In this document: positions 18,101 to 26,141 of the stretch, piece by piece
Layout of the letters: the number at the start of each line of letters is the position of its first letter
Numbering within the stretch: the stretch's first letter is position 1
Assembly (NCBI RefSeq): GCF_003570885.1
Contig: NZ_QXJC01000003.1
Span: forward strand, 558,001 to 622,000
Source: Simplicispira hankyongi
GTDB taxonomy: Bacteria; Pseudomonadota; Gammaproteobacteria; Burkholderiales; Burkholderiaceae_C
Direction of reading: 5' to 3'
DNA: 64,000 nt
Translations under genes and position numbers: made by a program
Notes under the pieces: generated by a model
What the model saw: the letters and a program-made list of their open reading frames with translations, nothing else
What the model was told of the DNA's origin: nothing
Databases searched by the model: none

Positions 18101-19049
18101 CCAGGTTGTCCAGCGCCGTGCCCCAGAGCACCGCCTTCTTGCCGCCGGCGTTCATGGCGACGTTGCCGCCCACGCAGGAGGCTTCGGCGCTGGTCGGGTC
18201 CACGGCAAACACGAATCCCGCCGCCTCGGCGGCGTCCGCCACGCGCTGCGTGACGACACCGGCCTCCGTCCAGACGGTGGCGACCTCGCCCGCCACGCCC
18301 GGCAGCGCGCGCATTTCCACCGCCGTCATGGCTTCGAGTTTTTCGGTGTTGATGACGGCGCTTTTGTCGGTCAGCGGAATCGCGCCGCCGGTGTAGCCGG
18401 TGCCGCCGCCGCGCGCAATGATGGTCAGGCCCAGTTCGATGCAGCCTTTGACCAGGCCGGCCATTTCGGCCTCGGTGTCGGGGGTGAGCACGACAAAGGG
18501 GTACTCGACGCGCCAGTCGGTCGCATCCGTCACATGGCTGACGCGCGAGAGCGCATCGAACTTGATATTGTCCTTGGCCGTCAGCCGCGAGAGCGTGCGC
18601 CGGGTGGCGCGGCGCAGCTGGGCTGCGGCGTCAAACGAGGCGTCAAACCGGCGCACCGCGGCGGTGGCCGCAGCGAGCAGCTCGCCCACCAGCGCGTCGC
18701 GCTCGGGCGCGGCATCGGGCTGGCGGCGCTTGTGCACTTCAGAGAGGCGGTGGTCGAGCGCCTGCACCAGTTGCTTGCGCCGCTCGCGGCTGCCCAGCAG
18801 GTCGTCTTGCAGGTAGGGGTTGCGCTGCACCACCCACATGTCGCCCAGCACCTCGTAGAGCATGCGCGCCGAGCGGCCAGTGTCGCGCTCGCGCCGCAGT
18901 TGCAGCAGCGTGTCCCAGGCGCGGCTGCCCAGCAGGCGGATGACGATCTCGCGGTCGGAGAAGCTGGTGTAGTTGTAGGGGATCTCGCGCAGGCGCACGG
19001 GCTGAGGGGGTTGCGCCATCAAGTTGGCCAGCGCGGTGGGAGCATTCAT
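15138..19049 (-). CDS. FAD-linked oxidase fused to Fe-S/CCG domains (DUF3683 type, lactate/glycolate-dehydrogenase-like)
   Basis: A 1303-residue flavin and iron-sulfur oxidoreductase. In order: an N-terminal DUF3683-type region (about 10-150), an FAD-binding PCMH domain with [14 protein letters not shown] (about 200-370), an FAD-linked oxidase C-terminal domain with [12 protein letters not shown] near 690, two 4Fe-4S motifs ([11 protein letters not shown] near 830, CTVCHKC near 895), and two CCG heterodisulfide-reductase-like domains (CCGYP near 1080, CCGESG near 1197). The layout resembles D-lactate or glycolate dehydrogenases merged with a GlpC-like subunit; the electron donor is not certain. 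The start at 19049 (MNAPTAL) fits the family. Residues about 772-786 are encoded by repeat copy C, in a linker before the Fe-S domain. Confidence 0.86.
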   Translation of the reverse strand: MNAPTALANLMAQPPQPVRLREIPYNYTSFSDREIVIRLLGSRAWDTLLQLRRERDTGRSARMLYEVLGDMWVVQRNPYLQDDLLGSRERRKQLVQALDHRLSEVHKRRQPDAAPERDALVGELLAAATAAVRRFDASFDAAAQLRRATRRTLSRLTAKDNIKFDALSRVSHVTDATDWRVEYPFVVLTPDTEAEMAGLVKGCIELGLTIIARGGGTGYTGGAIPLTDKSAVINTEKLEAMTAVEMRALPGVAGEVATVWTEAGVVTQRVADAAEAAGFVFAVDPTSAEASCVGGNVAMNAGGKKAVLWGTALDNLASWRMVTPDAQWLEVTRVGHNLGKIHDAEVASFELNYFEADGKTPVRSERLDIPGKRFRTEGLGKDVTDKFLAGLPGIQKEGCDGLITSCRWIVHRMPVHTRTVCLEFFGNAKDAVPSIVEIKDFMFAEQKRSGVVLAGLEHLDDRYLKAVGYATKSKRAGLPKMALFGDIAGDDADAVARVTSEVVRIANSRSGEGFIAISAEARKKFWADRKRTAAISRHTNAFKINEDVVIPLPRMAEYTDGIERINIELSLQNKLALCDALEDFFARGQLPLGAAGQDAGDALSPETLQERVNEALDVVQQARTLWSQWLQGVEALFPQLQDHSLRASWKTQILAPLRGIFAGDALAPILAECIAIHQRVLKGRVWVALHMHAGDGNVHTNIPVNSDDYRMLQTAHAAVGRIMRLARSLGGVISGEHGIGITKLEYLSDEELAPFADYKRRVDPQGRFNKGKLLRNQELSALTGQALEADFASNLRSADLTHAYTPSFGLMGHESLIMQQSDIGAIADSVKDCLRCGKCKPVCATHVPRANLLYSPRNKILATSLLVEAFLYEEQTRRGISIRHWQEFEDVADHCTVCHKCLSPCPVKIDFGDVTMNMRNLLRKMGKKSWRPGNALAMTMLNATSPEKIKLLRAGMVGVGFKAQRIAVDLLRKVSRKQTAHPPATVGPAPIKEQVIHFINKKLPGGLPTKTARALLDIEDKDYVPIIRNPQATTASSEAVFYFPGCGSERLFSQVGLATQAMLWHAGVQTVLPPGYLCCGYPQRGSGQFDKAEKMITDNRVLFHRVATTLNYLDIQTVVVSCGTCYDQLQGYEFDKIFPGSRIIDIHEYLLEKGITLPAGQGGYLYHEPCHNPMKLGDSMKTVKALVGDKVIKSDRCCGESGTLGVTRPDISTQVRFRKEEEIKKGEALLRANGSVAPQANVKILTSCPSCLQGLKRYEDDLQNGLLEADYIVIEMAKQILGENWLPEYVQCANSGGIERVLV
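16690..16731 (+). repeat. 42-nt double-hairpin repeat, copy C, inside a coding region
   Basis: AGCGCTT/AAGCGCT stem with loop gaccagt, linker gata, GCTCC/GTAGC stem with 7-nt loop. It is read antisense as part of the FAD/Fe-S oxidoreductase, giving residues around [14 protein letters not shown] in the linker after the flavin domain. The only copy inside a gene; the frame stays open. Confidence 0.85.
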
Positions 19050-19126
19050 TCGGGGGAACCTGGGATGGGTGGCAGCCTGTGGGCACACAGGCGCCCGGGA
19101 ACCCGCGATTTTAAAGACGCAGCGCC

Positions 19127-19158
19127 TAAACGCGCTTTCCACGTGAAATGCGCGTTTA
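19127..19158. promoter_or_regulatory. Inverted repeat upstream of the FAD/Fe-S gene
   Basis: A perfect 9-bp stem, TAAACGCGC (19127-19135) with GCGCGTTTA (19150-19158), with a CACGTG palindrome in the 14-nt centre. It lies between the serA stop and the FAD/Fe-S start, both minus-strand. No T-run follows it on the minus strand, so an operator for the FAD/Fe-S-HIT transcript is more likely than a terminator. Confidence 0.45.
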
Positions 19159-19196
19159 GAGTCAGCTCTCGGCGCGCCGCCTGGCGCGGAACGCTT

Positions 19197-20435
19197 TTAG
19201 AACAGCACGCGGCAGCGCAGCGTGTTGGGCACCTGCTGGAGCTTTTGCAGCGCCAGCTCGGACGAAGCGGCATCGATATCCATCACCACATAGCCAATGG
19301 CCTCGTTGGTCTGCAGGTACTGGGCGGCGACGTTGATGTGGTTCTCGGCAAAGACGCGGTTGATCTCGGACATCACGCCCGGCACGTTGCGGTGCACGTG
19401 CAGGATGCGGTGCGTACCGCGCTGCGGCGGCAGCGCCACTTCGGGGAAATTGACCGAGCTGATGGAGGTGCCGTTGTCGCTGTAGCGCACCAGCTTTTCG
19501 GCCACCTCGACGCCGATGTTGGCCTGTGCTTCGAGCGTAGAGCCGCCGATATGCGGTGTCAGGATGACGTTGTCCAGGCCGCGCAGGGGGCTGGCGAATT
19601 CTTCCTTGTTGCTGCGCGGCTCGACCGGGAACACATCAACTGCCGCGCCCAGCAGGCGCCCGGCGCGCAAGGCCTCGGCGAGGGGTTCGATCTCGACCAC
19701 GGTGCCGCGTGCAGCGTTGATGAAGATCGCGCCGGGCTTGAGCGCGGCGATTTCCTTGGCGCCGATCATCCATTTCGTGGACGGCAGTTCGGGCACGTGC
19801 AGGCTGACCACATCGCTCGCGCCCAGCAGCTCCGTCAAACTGCCGACCTGGCGCGCATTGCCCAGCGGCAGCTTGGCGATCACGTCGTGAAAAATCACAT
19901 GCATGCCGAGCGACTCGGCCAGCACCGAGAGCTGCGAGCCAATGGCGCCGTAGCCGACGATACCCAGCGTCTTGCCGCGCGTCTCGAACGCGTTGTCGGC
20001 CGACTTGAGCCAACCGCCACGGTGCGCGGCCGCATTGCGCGCCGGAATGCCGCGCAGCAGCAAAATGGCCTCGGCCAGCACCAGCTCGGCCACGGAGCGG
20101 GTGTTGGAATACGGCGCGTTGAACACCGCAATGCCACGCTCGCGCGCCGCGTTCAGGTCCACCTGGTTGGTGCCGATGCAGAAGCACCCGATCGCAACGA
20201 GCTTGTGGGCATGCGACAACACCTCGGCGGTGAGCTGGGTGCGCGAACGGATGCCGATGAAATGCACGTCGGCAATGCGCTTGATGAGTTCCTCTTGCGG
20301 CAACGCGCCAGACACCGCATCGATCTGCTCATAGCCGGCATTGCGCAGCACCTGCAGGCCGGAGGGGTGCAGGCCTTCGAGCAACAGAAACTTGATCTTG
20401 CTTTTATCGAGGGAAGTGGGGGCAGCAGCGCTCAT
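19197..20435 (-). CDS. serA: D-3-phosphoglycerate dehydrogenase
   Basis: First enzyme of serine synthesis, oxidising 3-phosphoglycerate with NAD. The 412-residue length matches the E. coli type (with an ACT domain but no large insert). The nucleotide loop GIVGYGAIGS is near residue 160; the catalytic Arg is in INAARGTVVE, and the Glu and His are seen downstream (LTPHIGGST). The C-terminal ACT domain begins at about residue 340 and would allow serine feedback. Transcribed away from ugpB; a 19-bp palindrome lies 47 nt before the start. Confidence 0.95.
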   Translation of the reverse strand: MSAAAPTSLDKSKIKFLLLEGLHPSGLQVLRNAGYEQIDAVSGALPQEELIKRIADVHFIGIRSRTQLTAEVLSHAHKLVAIGCFCIGTNQVDLNAARERGIAVFNAPYSNTRSVAELVLAEAILLLRGIPARNAAAHRGGWLKSADNAFETRGKTLGIVGYGAIGSQLSVLAESLGMHVIFHDVIAKLPLGNARQVGSLTELLGASDVVSLHVPELPSTKWMIGAKEIAALKPGAIFINAARGTVVEIEPLAEALRAGRLLGAAVDVFPVEPRSNKEEFASPLRGLDNVILTPHIGGSTLEAQANIGVEVAEKLVRYSDNGTSISSVNFPEVALPPQRGTHRILHVHRNVPGVMSEINRVFAENHINVAAQYLQTNEAIGYVVMDIDAASSELALQKLQQVPNTLRCRVLF

Positions 20436-20481
20436 GGGTCAACGGGTCAGGCCGGCGAGTGAAAGGAAGCCGGAACCGTAA

Positions 20482-20500
20482 CATGTTGCGTCGCAACATG
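20482..20500. promoter_or_regulatory. Perfect 19-bp palindrome in the serA-ugpB intergenic region
   Basis: CATGTTGCG, one central T, CGCAACATG. The arms match exactly. It sits 47 nt upstream of the serA start and 185 nt upstream of ugpB, the position of an operator for serA. I cannot assign the regulator with confidence. Confidence 0.6.
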
Positions 20501-20684
20501 AAAGTTTTTGCGCGGCTGGCACTACCTGCATCCAGGGAATATGCGAGACACAGCCACGGGGTTAACCCGCCTATTCCAACAAGCAAACGCTGGTTAAAAA
20601 GCAAGGTGGTTCCGGGTTGCGACACGCAATGGTCACACAAGCAAGCCAGGATCAGCGTTTTCACCCCAGCAAGGAGACCCTTTC

Positions 20685-21995
20685 ATGAACTACCGATCGC
20701 TCGCCGCCTGCGCCGCCCTGGCCGCCATGGCCAGCACCGCTGCCCAGGCCCAGACCGAAATCCAGTGGTGGCACGCGATGAGCGGGCCGCTAGGCGAATG
20801 GGTCAACGACCTGGCCAAGGAGTACAACGCCAGCCAGACCGAGTACAAGGTGGTGCCTACGTTCAAGGGCACCTACGACGAGAACATGACCGCCGCCATT
20901 GCGGCCTTCCGCGCCGGCAATGCCCCCGATATCCTGCAGGTGTACGAAGTGGGTACAGCCACCATGATGGCGGCCAAGAAGGCGATCGTGCCCGTGGGAG
21001 AAGTGATGAAGCAGGCCAAGGTCAAGTTCGACCCCAAGGCCTACATCCCTGCCGTCGCCGGGTACTACACCGCGCCCAATGGGCAAATGCTGAGCTTCCC
21101 ATTCAACAGCTCGACCACGGTTTTCTACTACAACAAGGACAAGTTCAAGGCAGCCGGTCTCGATCCTGAGAAAGCGCCCGCCACCTGGCCCGAAGTGGTC
21201 GCTGCCGCCGCCAAGCTCAAGGCCAATGGCGAAAAATGCCCCTTCACCACGAGCTGGATCAGCTGGACCCAGCTTGAGAGCTTCTCGACCTGGCACAACA
21301 CCTTGTTCGCCACCAAGAACAACGGCTTTGGCGGCACCGACGCGCGCCTGGCGTTCAACTCGCCGCTGCATGTTCGCCACTTCGAGAACCTGGCCAATAT
21401 GGCCAAGCAGGGCCTGTTCGTCTACAAGGGCCGCGCCAATGCGCCCGACGTCTCGTTCCCCTCGGGGGAGTGCGCCATGATGACCGGCTCGTCTGGCCTG
21501 TACGCCCGCGTCAGCAAGGAAGCCAAGTTTGCCTACGGCATCAGCCAACTGCCCTACTACCCGGATGTGGCTGGCGCACCGCAGAACACCATCATCGGCG
21601 GCGCCAGCCTGTGGGTGATGTCGGGCAAGCCGCCTGCGCACTACAAGGGCGTGGCGGACTTCTTCTCGTTCCTCTCGAACGCCAAGGTGCAGTCCGACAG
21701 CCACATGCGCACCGGCTACCTGCCCATCACCATGGCGGCCTTTGAGCTGACCGAGAAATCGGGCTTCTACAAGGCGCATCCGGGCACCGACGTGGCCGTG
21801 ACGCAGATGATCCGCAAGACCACCGACAAGTCGCGCGGCATCCGCCTGGGCAACTTCAACCAGATCCGCACCATCATCGACGAGGAAACCGAGCAGATCT
21901 GGGCCGGCAAGAAGAGCGCCAAGGAGGCCCTGGACACCGCGGTCAAACGCGGCAACGAGCAGCTTGAGCGCTTCCAGAAGGCCAACAAAACCTGA
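20685..21995 (+). CDS. ugpB: sn-Glycerol-3-phosphate ABC transporter, periplasmic binding protein
   Basis: A 436-residue extracytoplasmic solute-binding protein (family 1). A classic signal peptide (residues 1-22, cleavage after AAQA) precedes [12 protein letters not shown]. Conserved UgpB segments include [32 protein letters not shown] and [12 protein letters not shown] good ribosome site (AGGAG) lies upstream of the ATG. First gene of ugpBAEC-ugpQ. The substrate assignment rests on motif similarity and on the full ugp gene set including ugpQ. Two stable hairpins follow the stop. Confidence 0.93.
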   Translation: MNYRSLAACAALAAMASTAAQAQTEIQWWHAMSGPLGEWVNDLAKEYNASQTEYKVVPTFKGTYDENMTAAIAAFRAGNAPDILQVYEVGTATMMAAKKAIVPVGEVMKQAKVKFDPKAYIPAVAGYYTAPNGQMLSFPFNSSTTVFYYNKDKFKAAGLDPEKAPATWPEVVAAAAKLKANGEKCPFTTSWISWTQLESFSTWHNTLFATKNNGFGGTDARLAFNSPLHVRHFENLANMAKQGLFVYKGRANAPDVSFPSGECAMMTGSSGLYARVSKEAKFAYGISQLPYYPDVAGAPQNTIIGGASLWVMSGKPPAHYKGVADFFSFLSNAKVQSDSHMRTGYLPITMAAFELTEKSGFYKAHPGTDVAVTQMIRKTTDKSRGIRLGNFNQIRTIIDEETEQIWAGKKSAKEALDTAVKRGNEQLERFQKANKT

Positions 21996-21998
21996 GCC

Positions 21999-22062
21999 AG
22001 CGGGCGTTCGCGCCCGCTTCCAACCTCTCGGCCCGCCGCACTGCAAGCCGCAGCGCGGCGGG
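21999..22062 (+). promoter_or_regulatory. Two intercistronic hairpins after ugpB
   Basis: Hairpin 1: an 8-bp GC-rich stem closed by a UUCG-type tetraloop (AGCGGGCG, TTCG, CGCCCGCT at 21999-22018). Hairpin 2: CCCGCCGC (22032-22039) with GCGGCGGG (22055-22062) and a nested CTGC/GCAG stem. No T-run follows, so these fit mRNA 3'-end protection or partial termination, which would raise the binding protein over the permease. Confidence 0.65.
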
Positions 22063-22084
22063 TCGTTGCATTGACACCGGATTC

Positions 22085-22966
22085 ATGGAAAAACGCGTAC
22101 TTTTTCGCTCGGGCTGGCTGCCCTGGGTGCTGCTGACACCGCAACTGGCGGTGATCATCGTGTTCTTTTTCTGGCCGGCCAGCCAGGCCCTGCTGCAGTC
22201 GATGCAGGTGCAGGACGCGTTTGGCACCTCGACCGAATGGGTGGGGCTGCAGAATTTCCGCGAGCTGTTCAACGACCCGGCGTACCTTGAGTCGTTCAAG
22301 ACCACGGCCTGGTTCTCGCTGCTGGTGGCCACGCTGGGCATCGGCATCTCGCTGCTGCTGGCCATCTTTGCCGACCGCATCGTGCGCGGCGCCATGTTCT
22401 ACAAGACCTTTCTGATCCTGCCGTATGCCGTGGCGCCCGCCGTGGCCGGGGTGCTGTGGGTGTTCATGTTCTCGCCCACGCTGGGGGTGGTGGCGTATGC
22501 GCTGGAGCATGTCGGTATCCACTGGAACCATCTGCTCAACTCGGCGCATGCGCTCACGCTCATCGTCATGGCGGCCGTGTGGAAGCAGATTTCGTACAAC
22601 TTCCTGTTCTTTCTGGCCGGCCTGCAATCGATCCCCAAATCGCTGATCGAGGCCGCGGCCATGGACGGCGCAGGCCCCTGGCGGCGCTTCTGGAGCATCC
22701 AGTTTCCGCTGCTCACGCCGACCACGTTCTTCCTGCTGGTGATCAACATGGTGTACGCCTTCTTCGACACCTTCGCCATCGTCGACGCCACCACCCAGGG
22801 CGGCCCAGGGCGCGACACGGCGATCCTGGTCTACAAGGTGTACTACGACGGCTTCAAGGCACTCGACCTGGGCGGCTCGGCGGCGCAGTCGGTGGTGCTG
22901 ATGGCGATCGTCGTCGCGCTGACCGTGGTGCAGTTCCACTACGTCGAGAAGAAAGTCCAGTACTGA
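22085..22966 (+). CDS. ugpA: sn-Glycerol-3-phosphate ABC transporter permease UgpA
   Basis: A 293-residue inner-membrane subunit with six predicted helices. The cytoplasmic EAA coupling motif [20 protein letters not shown] is near residue 195. It pairs with UgpE and contacts UgpC. The start at 22085 ([11 protein letters not shown]) gives the usual charged N terminus. Its stop overlaps the ugpE start by 1 nt (TGATG), so translation is coupled. Confidence 0.93.
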   Translation: MEKRVLFRSGWLPWVLLTPQLAVIIVFFFWPASQALLQSMQVQDAFGTSTEWVGLQNFRELFNDPAYLESFKTTAWFSLLVATLGIGISLLLAIFADRIVRGAMFYKTFLILPYAVAPAVAGVLWVFMFSPTLGVVAYALEHVGIHWNHLLNSAHALTLIVMAAVWKQISYNFLFFLAGLQSIPKSLIEAAAMDGAGPWRRFWSIQFPLLTPTTFFLLVINMVYAFFDTFAIVDATTQGGPGRDTAILVYKVYYDGFKALDLGGSAAQSVVLMAIVVALTVVQFHYVEKKVQY

Positions 22967-23817
22967 TGGTTGAACGCAATCCCTTTCTGAGCGTGCTCTC
23001 GCACGCCGTCATGCTGCTGGGCGTGGCCATCGTCGCCTTCCCGCTGTACCTGGCATTTGTGGCGTCCAGCCACACCGCCCAGGAAATCGTCCAGGCGCCC
23101 ATGCCACTGCTGCCCGGCAGCCACCTGTGGGACACCTACAAAACCGCCCTGCTCGGCGGCGGCGACGGCGCGGGCTCGACGGCGCCGGTGGCCCGCATGA
23201 TGTGGGTGAGCTTTGTCAGCGCCATGGTCATCACCGTGGGCAAGATCTCCATCTCGCTGCTCTCGGCGTTTGCCGTGGTGTATTTCCGCTTTCCGTTCAA
23301 GCAGTTGTGCTTCTGGGCCATTTTCGTCACGCTGATGCTGCCGGTGGAAGTGCGCATCGGCCCGACCTACCAGGTGGTCTCCGACCTGGGCATGCTCAAC
23401 AGCTATGCGGGCCTGACGGTGCCGCTGATTGCCTCGGCCACGGCCACCTTCCTGTTCCGGCAATTCTTCCTGACCGTGCCGGACGAACTGGTGGAAGCGG
23501 CACGCATGGACGGCGCGGGCCCGATGCGCTTCTTCAAGGACGTGCTGGTGCCGCTCTCGGCCACCTCGATTGCGGCGCTGTTCGTCATCCAGTTCATCTA
23601 CGGCTGGAACCAGTACCTGTGGCCGCTGCTGGCCACCACCAGCGAGGACATGTACCCGGTAGTGATCGGCATCAAACGCATGATCGCCGGAGGCGACGCA
23701 GCGAACGACTGGAACATCGTCATGGCCACCGCCATTCTCGCCATGCTGCCACCGGCCTTTGTGGTGGTGCTGATGCAGAAGTGGTTCGTCAAGGGCTTGG
23801 TGGACACCGAAAAATAA
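22966..23817 (+). CDS. ugpE: sn-Glycerol-3-phosphate ABC transporter permease UgpE
   Basis: A 283-residue membrane subunit, six helices, EAA motif EAARMDGAGPMRFFKDVLVP near residue 178. The start at 22966 (MVERNPF) overlaps the ugpA stop by 1 nt; the long upstream open frame is only antisense or out-of-frame to ugpA. The C terminus ends WFVKGLVDTEK, typical of the family. Followed within 9 nt by the repeat that forms the gap to ugpC. Confidence 0.93.
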   Translation: MVERNPFLSVLSHAVMLLGVAIVAFPLYLAFVASSHTAQEIVQAPMPLLPGSHLWDTYKTALLGGGDGAGSTAPVARMMWVSFVSAMVITVGKISISLLSAFAVVYFRFPFKQLCFWAIFVTLMLPVEVRIGPTYQVVSDLGMLNSYAGLTVPLIASATATFLFRQFFLTVPDELVEAARMDGAGPMRFFKDVLVPLSATSIAALFVIQFIYGWNQYLWPLLATTSEDMYPVVIGIKRMIAGGDAANDWNIVMATAILAMLPPAFVVVLMQKWFVKGLVDTEK

Positions 23818-23834
23818 TGGTCAAATTGGCCTCT

Positions 23835-23876
23835 AGCGCTTACCCATAAAGCGCAAGCAGCTTCCAAATAAATAGC
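23835..23876 (+). repeat. 42-nt double-hairpin repeat, copy D
   Basis: AGCGCTT/AAGCGCA stem with loop acccata, 4-nt linker, GCTTC/ATAGC stem. It ends 3 nt before the ugpC ATG at 23880 and fills the whole ugpE-ugpC gap, so it is the 5' translation region of ugpC. Confidence 0.9.
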
Positions 23877-23879
23877 ACA

Positions 23880-24887
23880 ATGGCATCCATCACGCTCCGC
23901 AACATCGTCAAGCGCTACGGCCAGGGGCCCAAGGCCAACCAGGTGATCCACGGCGTCAACGCCGACATCCACGACCGCGAGTTCGTCGTCATCGTCGGGC
24001 CATCGGGCTGCGGCAAATCCACGCTGCTGCGCATGGTCGCCGGGCTGGAGGAAGTCACCGGCGGCGACATCCTCATTGGCGACAAGGTGGTCAACAACCT
24101 GGAGCCCGCCAAGCGCGACATCGCCATGGTGTTCCAGAACTACGCGCTCTACCCCCACATGAGCGTGTTCGACAACATGGCCTACGGTCTCAAGATCGCC
24201 AAGGTGCCCAAGGACGAGATCAAGACCCGCGTCGACAAGGCGGCCAAAATTCTCGAACTCGGCCACCTGCTGGAGAGGAAGCCCCGCGAACTCTCGGGCG
24301 GCCAACGCCAGCGCGTGGCCATGGGCCGCGCCATCGTGCGCCAGCCGCAGGTGTTTTTGTTCGACGAACCGCTCTCCAACCTGGACGCCAAGCTGCGCGC
24401 CCAGACCCGGCTCGAAATCCAGAAGCTGCACCGCGAGCTGGGCATCACCAGCCTATTCGTCACGCACGACCAGGTCGAGGCCATGACGTTGGCGCAGCGC
24501 ATGATCGTGATGAACGCCGGCAACATGGAGCAGTTCGGCACACCCGAAGAGGTCTACCACCGCCCCACCAGCACCTTTGTCGCCAGCTTCATCGGCTCGC
24601 CGCCGATGAATTTGCTGCAGCACGCGCCGGGTGCCCGCCCCGGCACGCTGTTGGGCATCCGGCCCGAGCATCTTGACGTGACCACCGAGGGCGGATGGGA
24701 CGTGGAAGTCGAGACGGTGGAGCTGCTGGGCGCCGAGCGCCTGATTTATGGGCGCCTCAACGGCGAAGCACTGATCATCCGGGTGGAAGAAGGCAGCCAC
24801 GCCCCCGCGCCCGGCAGCCGCATCCACGTCACGCCGCGCGCCGGCCGTACCCACGCTTTCGATGTCGCCAGCGGGAAGAGAAAGTGA
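23880..24887 (+). CDS. ugpC: sn-Glycerol-3-phosphate ABC transporter ATPase UgpC
   Basis: A 335-residue ABC ATPase of the sugar/G3P (MalK-UgpC) type. Walker [10 protein letters not shown] near residue 40, signature LSGGQRQR near 138, Walker [13 protein letters not shown] near 160, and a C-terminal regulatory TOBE-like domain from about 240. It is shorter than E. coli UgpC. The ATG at 23880 lies 3 nt after repeat copy D and has no visible Shine-Dalgarno sequence. The second, GC-rich repeat begins 3 nt after its stop. Confidence 0.93.
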   Translation: MASITLRNIVKRYGQGPKANQVIHGVNADIHDREFVVIVGPSGCGKSTLLRMVAGLEEVTGGDILIGDKVVNNLEPAKRDIAMVFQNYALYPHMSVFDNMAYGLKIAKVPKDEIKTRVDKAAKILELGHLLERKPRELSGGQRQRVAMGRAIVRQPQVFLFDEPLSNLDAKLRAQTRLEIQKLHRELGITSLFVTHDQVEAMTLAQRMIVMNAGNMEQFGTPEEVYHRPTSTFVASFIGSPPMNLLQHAPGARPGTLLGIRPEHLDVTTEGGWDVEVETVELLGAERLIYGRLNGEALIIRVEEGSHAPAPGSRIHVTPRAGRTHAFDVASGKRK

Positions 24888-24890
24888 AAT

Positions 24891-24989
24891 CCCCCTGAGG
24901 CGCTTCGCGCCTTCCCCCTTCTCTCGGTTTCGCCGGGAAGGGGGACGCCGCCAACGCGGCGGGGCGGCCCTTGCGCGGCGGCCACTGGC
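24891..24989 (+). repeat. GC-rich 3'-end repeat, copy K
   Basis: Begins CCCCCTGAGG, has a GGCGCTTCGCGCC hairpin, a CCCCCTTC/GAAGGGGG stem and the tail GGGGCGGCCCTTGCGCGGCG. It starts 3 nt after the ugpC stop, in the orientation of ugpC. It fills most of the gap to ugpQ. Confidence 0.85.
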
Positions 24990-25022
24990 ATTGGCCACCC
25001 CAGCTTCAAAGTACGCAGAGCA

Positions 25023-25784
25023 ATGAATGAAAGCAGCACCAAGATGACGACACCCTGGCCCTATCCGCGCTGGATCGCCCACCGGGGCGCCGGCAAGCTC
25101 GCACCCGAAAACACCCTGGCGGCGTTCCGGCTGGGTGCGCAATACGGCTACCGCATGTTCGAGTGCGACGCCAAGTTGAGCCGTGACGGCATTCCTTTCC
25201 TGCTGCACGACAGCACGCTGGAGCGCACCACCGACGGCACAGGCACCGCTGGCGAGTTCGACTTTGCCGAACTCGCCCGGCGCGACGCCGGCAGTTGGCA
25301 TGGCCGCGCCTGGGCCGGCGAGCCACTGCCCACGCTGGAAAGCGTGGCGCGCTACTGCCTTGCGAACCATTTTTTTCTGAACATCGAAATCAAACCCACC
25401 CCCGGCCAGGAACTGGAGACTGGCCGTGTGGTCGCCGCGCAGGCCGCCCAGCTCTGGGCCGGTGCGAAGGTGCCGCCGCTGCTCTCGTCCTTCCGGCCCG
25501 AATCCCTTGCCGGCGCACGCGAGGCCGCGCCCCATGTGCCCCGCGCCCTGCTGCTCGACAGCCTGTGGGAAGGGTGCATCGAGCAGGCACGGCAACTGGG
25601 CTGCGTGGCGCTGGTGTGCAAGTACACCCTATGGGATGCCGCGCTGGTGGCGCGCACCCACGGACTGGGCATGCGCGCGCTGAGCTACACGGTGAACGAC
25701 GCTGCGGCCGCCGATGCGCTGCTCGCGCTGGGCACCGACGGCCTCATCACCGACCGGGTGGACTTGTTCAGCCCGGCAGCCTGA
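25023..25784 (+). CDS. ugpQ: Glycerophosphodiester phosphodiesterase
   Basis: UgpQ hydrolyses glycerophosphodiesters to glycerol-3-phosphate and an alcohol, which feeds the adjacent Ugp transporter. The 253-residue protein has the GDPD core: HRGAGKLAPENT near residue 20, FECDAKLSRDGIPFLLHD near 45-62, and IEIKP near 120. There is no signal peptide, as for cytoplasmic UgpQ. The start may be 25023 or 25044 (MTTPWPY); neither has a clear ribosome site. The nearby stem-loops of copy K separate it from ugpC. Confidence 0.92.
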   Translation: MNESSTKMTTPWPYPRWIAHRGAGKLAPENTLAAFRLGAQYGYRMFECDAKLSRDGIPFLLHDSTLERTTDGTGTAGEFDFAELARRDAGSWHGRAWAGEPLPTLESVARYCLANHFFLNIEIKPTPGQELETGRVVAAQAAQLWAGAKVPPLLSSFRPESLAGAREAAPHVPRALLLDSLWEGCIEQARQLGCVALVCKYTLWDAALVARTHGLGMRALSYTVNDAAAADALLALGTDGLITDRVDLFSPAA

Positions 25785-25790
25785 CGGATG

Positions 25791-26075
25791 TCAACGCCGC
25801 CAGCCGCGCACCAGCAGCCATTGGGTGCTCGCGCTGGCCAGCACCAAGGCGGCATAGGTCAGCATCTTGCCGTCGCGCCCCCCTGCCCACAGCCCCACCA
25901 ACAGCACAGCGGAACACACTGCGGCCTGCACCAGCCACTGCAGCCACCAGCGGGGCGCGCCAGCGGGCCGGCCGAAGGCAAGGCGCGCCAGCGGCCAGAG
26001 CAGCACGGGCAGGCACCAAGCCGGCAAAAAGAAATTCAACAGGTGGTTGGTGGCGGAGGCGAAATCCATGAACAT
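25791..26075 (-). CDS. Small conserved-type membrane protein
   Basis: A 94-residue protein with three predicted transmembrane segments (residues about 13-32, 42-63, 71-87). It starts MFMDFASATNHLLNFFLP (26075) or at the second ATG (26069). I recognise no domain. It is convergent with ugpQ, 6 nt from its stop, and divergent from hemA with 66 nt between starts. Longer minus-strand frames upstream are antisense to hemA. The hydrophobic pattern and GC-typical codon use argue that it is real. Confidence 0.62.
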   Translation of the reverse strand: MFMDFASATNHLLNFFLPAWCLPVLLWPLARLAFGRPAGAPRWWLQWLVQAAVCSAVLLVGLWAGGRDGKMLTYAALVLASASTQWLLVRGWRR

Positions 26076-26129
26076 GACGCAAGTCAAGACACTTGCGCAG
26101 GTTGTTAGGCGTTGAAGGGCCGGCGATTT

Positions 26130-26135
26130 TATAAT
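26130..26135 (+). promoter_or_regulatory. -10 box immediately before hemA
   Basis: A perfect TATAAT ends 6 nt before the hemA ATG at 26142. No convincing -35 is seen at 16-18 nt (TTGTTA occurs at a 22-nt spacing). Transcription from this box would begin at or next to the start codon, giving a leaderless mRNA. Confidence 0.5.
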
Positions 26136-26141
26136 CGCGCC

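Noticed and set aside
16839-20462. Plus-strand open frame of 1207 codons opposite the FAD/Fe-S gene and serA
   Set aside because: Same explanation: antisense shadow, with no signal, motif or ribosome site, over two clear family members.
20482-20500. Calling the serA palindrome a PhaR site
   Set aside because: It has a loose likeness to TGTTGCA/TGCAACA motifs, but the centre differs and serA has no known link to PHA control; the regulator is left open.
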